From: Archaeoglobales archaeon
GTDB taxonomy: Archaea > Halobacteriota > Archaeoglobi > Archaeoglobales > Archaeoglobaceae
DNA length: 11,443 nucleotides
Direction of reading: 5' to 3'
Assembly (NCBI GenBank): GCA_003663055.1
Contig: QMZF01000008.1
Coordinates: 1 to 11,443, forward strand
Shown here: in pieces, positions 7,168 through 11,443 of the stretch
How positions within the stretch are numbered: position 1 is the stretch's first letter
Layout of the letters: each line of letters begins with the position of its first letter
The notes under the pieces: generated by a model
The model's input: the letters and a program-made list of their open reading frames with translations, nothing else
Told to the model about the DNA's origin: nothing
The model's database searches: none
Made by a program: the position numbers and the translations under genes

Positions 7168-7587
7168 TTAAAAACTCGATATAAGAACTGACACTACAAT
7201 AAAGGCTCCGAGAAGCACCAACGCTGCAATAACAACGTTTCTTACCAACCTTCTGATTCCTTCCCTCTGCTGAGCCGTAATAACCTTTATCTTTTTACTA
7301 GCCTGACTTGCTTCGAGTCCCGGAGAACCTTCAAACTTTGCATCGATACTATGTTCCCCAAAACTAAAGGATTGCCTAAACTCGAATCTTCCGGAGTGAT
7401 CGGTAACGCTTTCCGCAACTTTCACATTGTCAACGTAGAGGGTAACTTTTTTGTGCTCTACGGGTACCCACATCTTACCTTTTCTATCGTACCATTGAAG
7501 ATAGCCAGCAATAACGATTTCTTCTCCTACTACTGGTCTCGCATCACTAAAATGTAGGCCAGCTATACGAGTTTCACGTTGCTCCAT
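7168..7587 (-). CDS. Small Ig-like domain protein with C-terminal membrane anchor
   Basis: The 139-residue protein has an Ig-like/transthyretin-like beta domain at about 8-103, with VTLYVDNVKVAESVTDHSGR and FEGSPGLEASQ typical of bacterial and archaeal Ig repeats (Big_3_5-like). A charged stretch follows, then one hydrophobic helix (117-137, VVIAALVLLGAFIVVSVLI) at the very C-terminus. There is no N-terminal signal peptide. The basic residues RRLVR just before the helix would by the positive-inside rule keep the Ig domain in the cytoplasm, which is odd for such a fold. The start is fixed by a TATA box about 25 bp upstream of the ATG, implying a leaderless mRNA. The gene is convergent with the pilin-like gene. 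Its function is unknown; it may assist the surface apparatus, but only proximity suggests that. Confidence 0.72.
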   Translation of the reverse strand: MEQRETRIAGLHFSDARPVVGEEIVIAGYLQWYDRKGKMWVPVEHKKVTLYVDNVKVAESVTDHSGRFEFRQSFSFGEHSIDAKFEGSPGLEASQASKKIKVITAQQREGIRRLVRNVVIAALVLLGAFIVVSVLISSF

Positions 7588-7607
7588 AACTGATGGTTAG
7601 CACCAAC

Positions 7608-7617
7608 GTATATAACA
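7608..7617 (-). promoter_or_regulatory. TATA box of the Ig-like membrane protein gene
   Basis: The minus strand reads GTTATATACG, centred about 25 bp before the ATG at 7587, so transcription should begin at or within a few bases of the start codon. It lies just beyond the terminator of the ribosomal operon. Confidence 0.6.
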
Positions 7618-7638
7618 GTTAGTTTAGTATAGCTTATG

Positions 7639-7670
7639 TTAAAAATTCAAAAATATTGAAAATATTGAAA
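7639..7670 (-). terminator. T-rich terminator of the L1-L10-L12 operon
   Basis: Directly after the L12 stop codon the minus strand carries repeated T tracts within TTTCAATATTTTC, AATATTTTTG and AATTTTTAAC. Several closely spaced T runs without a hairpin are the usual archaeal intrinsic terminator. The stretch contains a short direct repeat of TTTCAATAT. Confidence 0.6.
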
Positions 7671-7991
7671 TTAGCCAAAGAGTGCTCCGAGACCTTCAAT
7701 TGCTTCTTCTTCCTTCTCCTCTTCTTCTTCCTTCTCCTCTTCCTTCTTCTCCTCCTCAGCTGCTGCTGGAGCTGCAGCTTCAGCAGTCACAGCTGGAGCA
7801 GCAGGAGCCGCAACAAAGGCAGCCTTTGAAATTGCTTCGTCTATGTTCACTTCTTCGAGTGCTGCGACTAGTGCTTTAACTCTTGCCTCGTTTACCTCTA
7901 CGCCAGCCGCTTCAAGCACAGACTTAACGCTCTCTTCCGTTATTTCCTTTCCAGCTGAGTGCAACAGCAGTGCAGCATATACATACTCCAT
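7671..7991 (-). CDS. rpl12: 50S ribosomal protein L12 (archaeal P1)
   Basis: This 106-residue stalk protein binds as dimers to the spine of L10/P0 and recruits elongation factors. The N-terminal dimerisation region is at about 1-58 ([20 protein letters not shown]..., [15 protein letters not shown]). An Ala/Pro-rich hinge follows at 60-75, then a Glu/Lys-rich tail ending in the conserved [13 protein letters not shown]. The frame also has an ATG two codons earlier (7997). I chose the start at 7991 because the family begins [10 protein letters not shown] and the AAGGGGG motif (8007-8001) is better spaced from it; 7997 remains possible. It is the last gene of the operon, 21 nt after L10. Confidence 0.95.
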   Translation of the reverse strand: MEYVYAALLLHSAGKEITEESVKSVLEAAGVEVNEARVKALVAALEEVNIDEAISKAAFVAAPAAPAVTAEAAAPAAAEEEKKEEEKEEEEEKEEEAIEGLGALFG

Positions 7992-8012
7992 ACCCATTAC
8001 CCCCTTTTCACC

Positions 8013-9029
8013 TTAACCAAACAGAGCGCCCAATCCTTCAAGAGCCTCTTCTTCCTTCTCCTCTTCCTCCTCTCCTACTTCTTCCTCTTCCTCCCTCCTT
8101 TCTTCCCTCTTCTCTTCTAGTTTCACTTCAGCGCGCTTGGCTGAGGAGACGAGGTTTGAGAGCTCTTCATCAAGAGCTTCGGATGGGAGGAGAGATGCTA
8201 GTGAAAGCATGTGACTTTGAGCCTTCGCAAGGATATCCCCCATAACATCCCTCTCGAATATCAAGGCGTTTACTGCCAGATTCCTTGCATCCATATAAGC
8301 CTTTGCCAAAAGAATTTCTGCTGTTTCGGGAGTAACGTAGGCAGCATTTACAGCAAGGTTGAGAGCTTTTCTACAGGCGTTGACGAAATCTTCAAAGATC
8401 TTGCCTGCATCGATTGCGAGCATGTCTGGTGTAAACAGTACACCGCTCTCGTAGATAACCCTTACATCGAGACCAACTTTAACCGGTTTTATCTCGAGGA
8501 GCTCGAGGGCCCTTGCAACCTCAGGTTTGACAACTTCTCCAGCTTTCACGATAGTGACAGTATCCTTTATTACGATCTTACCCTTCTCTATCGCCGCAGG
8601 GATGCCTGCAGCTTGCAAATCACCTATGATAGGCCCGGGCGGAAATGAAGTGGGGCCCTTTTCAACAACAACATCAACGGGAGAAACCTGACCCGGTTTA
8701 AGCGGAGACGGGATTTTGGTCGCTTCAAGTTCCTTGTAAAGTTTGAAGGGATTGAGCTTGGTTGCGACTATCGCAACCTGATCGCCTAGAAAATCCAGTA
8801 CACCCATATAGTCTCCACCAAGGGATCTAATGGCTTTCTCAATCAGCGTGTTCTTTGTTACTCTTATAACAGCAAAGTCCTTGAACTTTCTCCTTATGTC
8901 TTGCATCTGCCTTGCAGGCACATCCCTGAAGCTAACGATGGCAACTACTGGATAGCTCGTAAACAATCGCTTTACATCCTCAACGGCCTGAACCTTCCAA
9001 GGCTTTGGCATTCCCCTGATAGCCGCCAT
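8013..9029 (-). CDS. rpl10: 50S ribosomal protein L10 (archaeal P0, acidic stalk base)
   Basis: The 338-residue protein anchors the stalk to 23S rRNA and carries the L12 dimers. The N-terminal rRNA-binding domain (about 1-105) begins PKPWKVQAVEDVKRLF and contains RQMQDIRRKFKDFAVIRVTKNTL. An archaeal/eukaryotic-type inserted domain follows at about 108-185 (VDVVVEKGPTSFPPGPIIGD). The helical spine that docks L12 dimers lies at about 210-290. The end is an acidic tail finishing [13 protein letters not shown], nearly identical to that of L12, which lets P0 itself contact elongation factors. The length is standard for archaea. The gene begins 11 nt after the L1 stop, with GAGGTGAGAA immediately before the ATG. 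Confidence 0.96.
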   Translation of the reverse strand: MAAIRGMPKPWKVQAVEDVKRLFTSYPVVAIVSFRDVPARQMQDIRRKFKDFAVIRVTKNTLIEKAIRSLGGDYMGVLDFLGDQVAIVATKLNPFKLYKELEATKIPSPLKPGQVSPVDVVVEKGPTSFPPGPIIGDLQAAGIPAAIEKGKIVIKDTVTIVKAGEVVKPEVARALELLEIKPVKVGLDVRVIYESGVLFTPDMLAIDAGKIFEDFVNACRKALNLAVNAAYVTPETAEILLAKAYMDARNLAVNALIFERDVMGDILAKAQSHMLSLASLLPSEALDEELSNLVSSAKRAEVKLEEKREERREEEEEVGEEEEEKEEEALEGLGALFG

Positions 9030-9040
9030 TACTTCTCACC

Positions 9041-9685
9041 TCAGGCAACTCTAACAGCTGGCCCCATGGTAGTTTTAACGTATATGGACTTAATTGTCTG
9101 AATGGGGTTTTCATACTTACCCTCTACGATTTTGAGGATTTCAAGGGCGTTTTCTGCAATTTTCTCTGGATCCATGTCTTTCCTGCCAATGGGCGCGTGA
9201 AACGTTGGTTTATCTCTTGTCCTTATCTTCACAGACTTTCTCAATCTCTCTATTATAGGAGTTGGATCGGAAAGTGGAGGAATAGGCTGTGGCATCTTTC
9301 CACGAGGCCCGAGAATTGGGCCTAATTTTTTACCGATTTCGGGCATTAAGGGAGCTTCGGCAACAAAAAAGTCGTACTCCTTTGCGATCTTTCTCGCCCT
9401 TCTTTTATCCTTAGCTAGCTCATCTATCTCTTCGGGAGAAATTACATGAGCTCCAGCTTCCTTAGCCTTAAGAGCGGTTTCACCTTTCGCAAACACCGCT
9501 ACCTTTCTTGGCTTCCCAATGCCATGAGGAAGTGTAACTATGGCATCAATCCTGTTTTCGGGCCTTTTCATATCAACATTTCTTAAATTGACGGCCATTT
9601 CTACTGTCTCCACAAATTTCCTCGGTTTTGCCTCTCCTACTGCTTTCTTTACCGCTTCTTCAACTTTCTCTTTCTCCACGATCAT
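9041..9685 (-). CDS. rpl1: 50S ribosomal protein L1
   Basis: The 214-residue protein binds 23S rRNA helix 77 and forms the mobile L1 stalk at the E site. Recognisable stretches are AVNLRNVDMKRPENRI (31-46), VTLPHGIGKPRKVAVF (50-65), the MPEIGKKLGPILGPRGKMP core (114-132) and the C-terminal KTTMGPAVRV. Archaeal L1 proteins also repress translation of their own operon by binding a look-alike site on the mRNA. I chose the ATG at 9685 because the family starts with a short M-x-V-E-K-like N-terminus and GGGGTG lies just upstream. The 32 extra codons open to 9781 do not resemble L1 and contain the leader hairpin. It is the first gene of the L1-L10-L12 operon. Confidence 0.96.
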   Translation of the reverse strand: MIVEKEKVEEAVKKAVGEAKPRKFVETVEMAVNLRNVDMKRPENRIDAIVTLPHGIGKPRKVAVFAKGETALKAKEAGAHVISPEEIDELAKDKRRARKIAKEYDFFVAEAPLMPEIGKKLGPILGPRGKMPQPIPPLSDPTPIIERLRKSVKIRTRDKPTFHAPIGRKDMDPEKIAENALEILKIVEGKYENPIQTIKSIYVKTTMGPAVRVA

Positions 9686-9695
9686 CCCCAACACC

Positions 9696-9726
9696 CCGTA
9701 GTGCCAGCGGCTTTCGCCTCCTACGG
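9696..9726 (-). promoter_or_regulatory. Leader hairpin resembling the L1 autoregulatory mRNA site
   Basis: The minus-strand RNA would fold as CCGUAG pairing with CUACGG (9726-9721 with 9701-9696), and an inner GGC-GAAA-GCC hairpin (9718-9709). The two stems are separated by GA on the 5' side and seven bases on the 3' side. This stem, asymmetric internal loop and short inner stem is the shape of the L1 site described in Methanococcus L1 mRNAs and 23S helix 77, including the GAGGC/GCC core. It ends ten bases before the L1 ATG and abuts the GGGGTG ribosome binding site, so bound L1 could block initiation. Confidence 0.65.
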
Positions 9727-9785
9727 TCTTGTTATGGCTTTTCGCTAACAGGCTTTCTGCAGACTTACAGCAAGCAATCAAATGG

Positions 9786-9795
9786 GTATTTTAAG
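9786..9795 (-). promoter_or_regulatory. TATA box of the ribosomal protein operon
   Basis: The minus strand reads CTTAAAATAC, about 105 bp before the L1 ATG. Transcription would start near 9765, giving an untranslated leader of about 80 nt that holds the L1-binding hairpin. The long leader contrasts with the leaderless promoters elsewhere in the window. No other TATA-like element lies closer to the gene. Confidence 0.45.
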
Positions 9796-9868
9796 TTAAC
9801 GGTCAAAGATTTTACTCTCGCAGCCTTGAGGGAGTTCCGATGGGTCAGGCGACAGTAAGGAGCGTTAC

Positions 9869-10635
9869 CTAGAATCTCCAGATGTTAAATGTGTTTTCGC
9901 CGAACAGGAATGGGCCTTCCGTTATCTGCACGGTTATCTCCGATTTCGACTTTCCATCTGCTAGCCGGTTCAGCCGACACTTAACTTAATTTCAGGAATT
10001 TCCATAAGCTCAGTAGACGGTAGTCTCACCTGCTTTAACGAACGCACTCCTTCTGCAGTCAAAATAGCCGAACTTTCTGAACGCACTGTATGTACCCCGG
10101 CAGGAACACCATCTATTTTTGTCGGCGTCCTTCCTGCGTACACATTATCCAAGTAAACCAGAGTTCCCTCCGGTTCGGAGTTTGCGTGAATTGAGCCAGA
10201 TTTAGAATCTTCTTTTCTCTTTTCTGTTATTTTTAACTCTTCCGTACCTGCCTTACAGCAATTGAAAGAAGTGCGGCCACTGTAAGCCAAGCGACATTCT
10301 ACGGCTTCTCCATCTGGGTCAATACCATAGCCAATAAACCTCACACTTTCCCCTTCGTAAAGAAGTTTTGAAGTTCTAGCTGTAGGGCTTCAAACTGTTA
10401 CCTGCAATCCATAGCTTCGCTGGAAATGTACACGGTGTACTTCGTGTTGTACTCGAGAGAGAACTTGGTGTAAACACGAGCGTGTTACCCTATATAAACT
10501 TACCCGATACCTCTGGATACTCCAGCCACAAGTAACCGCTACCTTCCTCTCCATGACTTTCAACTACAAGCCTTCATTTCCTCATTCGCAACATCGTACC
10601 TTAACTTCAGTACGGGTTCACCGCTGTGGTTTAGC
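9869..10635 (-). pseudogene. Decayed surface protein gene (SbsA-type Ig, PKD-like and PEGA domains)
   Basis: Coding-like pieces follow one another on the minus strand in shifting frames. One frame runs EPVLKLRYDVANEEM and stops at 10560. The next gives GYLWLEYPEVSGKF, then a TAG at 10492-10490, then GNTLVFTPSS. A third gives EYNTKYTVYISSEAMD and stops at 10400-10398. A fourth gives AGNSLKPYS, TAG (where the family has Trp), NFKT. Together these spell an SbsA/Big_5 Ig-like domain. A fifth (about 10366-9970) holds a PKD-like start (EGESVRFIGYGIDPDGEAVE) and a PEGA domain (GTLVYLDNVYAGRTP, GVPAGVHTV). A last shift gives ITVQITEGPFLFGENTFNIW and the final stop at 9871-9869. That is at least four or five frameshifts and two nonsense codons, with no intact start. 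Such domains occur in exported cell-surface proteins. Sequencing error is unlikely, since adjacent genes are intact. Confidence 0.72.
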
Positions 10636-11443
10636 TTACCTAGGCGGCCAGTGTTGTTCGAGCCATCCCTTTATTCTTCCAGAATCGGTGGGGCCAACGA
10701 GTACTTTCCAACCTGTTTCGTCTTCAATTGCTCCCTGAAGCCTTGCTGCTAAGCCAGGAATGACAAGGAATCGATGTTTCACTTTCTCAGCGATGCCAGC
10801 CTTTTCCATAAGCTCTTTAACCTTATCGGCAGTGAACTGTCCTCCTGCAACGCTAACCTCAACACCCAGGCCGCCGGTGTCGAGGACTAACAGCCAGCCC
10901 GAGATGTTTGCGCTCACTAAGTCACTTTCAACCGTATAATACGTCAAAGCGAAGTTCGTTGTTACGAACACCGGCGATTCAGGCGTAGGATCGTTTATCT
11001 CTCTTAATCCAGCTTCAACTTGGACTGGTGTGCGTGGATCGGTGTATATGTTTTCCCTGAGCATTATAATCGGCATAACGGTGTAAGGTTCTAGGCTGTG
11101 GAGTATCATCGCATCGCCGTACTTCACTATAAACAGCGAGGCAATTACAGTTTCCCAATACGCCTTACTTACCGCATCACCCTCAACCATCCATGCAGCT
11201 ATAGGTGTTACGAGAATTGGGCATGCGACTTCTTTATCCCCGCCAGCGATGGCTGTCCTTCTGAGCTGAACAACTCTTTCGAAAGTTTTTCTAAGTCCCT
11301 CACCCATCGTTTCGGTTACAGGGTCGAGAACGACTTTAACACCCTCAGATTTAAACGTCGCTGCGAGACTTTTCAGCGTATTGAGATCGGAACTCCTGAC
11401 TACAACGGGAACCTTGAACTCGAGAGCTAAGTCAAGAAACCCC
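10636..11443 (-). CDS. cdhE: Acetyl-CoA decarbonylase/synthase complex subunit gamma, 5' end missing
   Basis: The frame is open from the window edge and gives the last ~268 residues of a protein of usually about 450. CdhE is the large subunit of the corrinoid iron-sulfur protein. It passes the methyl group between tetrahydromethanopterin (or sarcinapterin) and the acetyl-CoA synthase subunit in the Wood-Ljungdahl pathway of archaea. Recognisable parts are DPVTETMGEGLRKTFERVVQLRR (positions 11328-11260), ILVTPIAAWM, FALTYYTVESDL, LLVLDTGGLGVEVSVAGGQ and the C-terminal FLVIPGLAARLQGAIEDETGWKVLVGPTDS. The N-terminal [4Fe-4S] cysteine motif lies outside the window. The TAA at 10638-10636 gives a normal C-terminus. 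The first visible Met (11307) is internal. The decayed surface protein gene begins immediately downstream. Confidence 0.93.
   Translation of the reverse strand, partial: GFLDLALEFKVPVVVRSSDLNTLKSLAATFKSEGVKVVLDPVTETMGEGLRKTFERVVQLRRTAIAGGDKEVACPILVTPIAAWMVEGDAVSKAYWETVIASLFIVKYGDAMILHSLEPYTVMPIIMLRENIYTDPRTPVQVEAGLREINDPTPESPVFVTTNFALTYYTVESDLVSANISGWLLVLDTGGLGVEVSVAGGQFTADKVKELMEKAGIAEKVKHRFLVIPGLAARLQGAIEDETGWKVLVGPTDSGRIKGWLEQHWPPR

Noticed and set aside
8211..8648. Rightward 145-codon open frame inside the L10 gene
   Set aside because: It is antisense to a clear, full-length L10 gene, shows no recognisable domain and has no promoter or ribosome binding site.
9686..9781. 32-codon upstream extension of the L1 frame
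   Set aside because: L1 proteins start at the MIVEKEKVEE position; the extension covers the leader hairpin and ribosome binding site and has no L1 similarity.
9970..10344. Intact small PEGA-domain protein
   Set aside because: The GTG start is in mid-domain, and matching domain sequence continues on both sides in other frames, so this is one surviving piece of a broken gene.

Overview
The window is from a thermophilic euryarchaeon, most likely a member of the Archaeoglobales (Archaeoglobus, Ferroglobus or Geoglobus). The evidence is an archaeal-type L1-P0(L10)-P1(L12) ribosomal protein operon, a corrinoid/iron-sulfur subunit of the acetyl-CoA decarbonylase/synthase complex, an archaeal GspE/TadA-type secretion ATPase with a two-domain TadC-type membrane partner, a 'VVGFI' pilin-like N-terminus, TATA boxes close to start codons and GGTG-type ribosome binding sites. 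The genus is an inference. I see no tRNA, rRNA, CRISPR array or complete insertion sequence.

Layout. Positions 1-46 probably hold the 3' tail of an unidentified rightward gene. A leftward gene (348-797) encodes a small CPBP/ABI intramembrane protease, and its promoter carries a near-perfect 24-bp palindrome. Positions 1113-1240 hold the decayed start of a leftward KaiC/RecA-superfamily ATPase gene. Divergent from it is a rightward surface-structure cluster: a secretion/pilus assembly ATPase (1368-2936), its polytopic platform protein (2933-4846, overlapping by 4 nt), and a 753-residue pilin-like surface protein with Ig-like, DUF2341 and lectin-like regions (4886-7147) that has its own promoter. 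Convergent to this is a leftward gene for a small Ig-like, C-terminally membrane-anchored protein (7168-7587).

Next comes the leftward ribosomal operon L1-L10-L12 (9685 to 7671). It has a leader whose hairpin resembles the known L1 autoregulatory mRNA site, and it ends in a T-rich terminator. Beyond its promoter, 9869-10635 holds a heavily frameshifted remnant of a surface protein with SbsA-type Ig, PKD-like and PEGA domains. The window ends inside cdhE (10636-11443, leftward, 5' end missing).

How the genes fit together. The ATPase would power, and the membrane protein would seat, assembly of a type IV pilus-like structure. The large 753-residue protein next door has only an N-terminal hydrophobic helix, no C-terminal anchor and many N-glycosylation sequons, so it is a natural candidate substrate: possibly a large adhesive pilin or pseudopilin. 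The housekeeping block supplies the ribosomal L1 stalk and P-stalk and the methyl-transferring subunit of carbon metabolism. Two gene remnants, both leftward, mark a locus where surface and regulatory genes have turned over.
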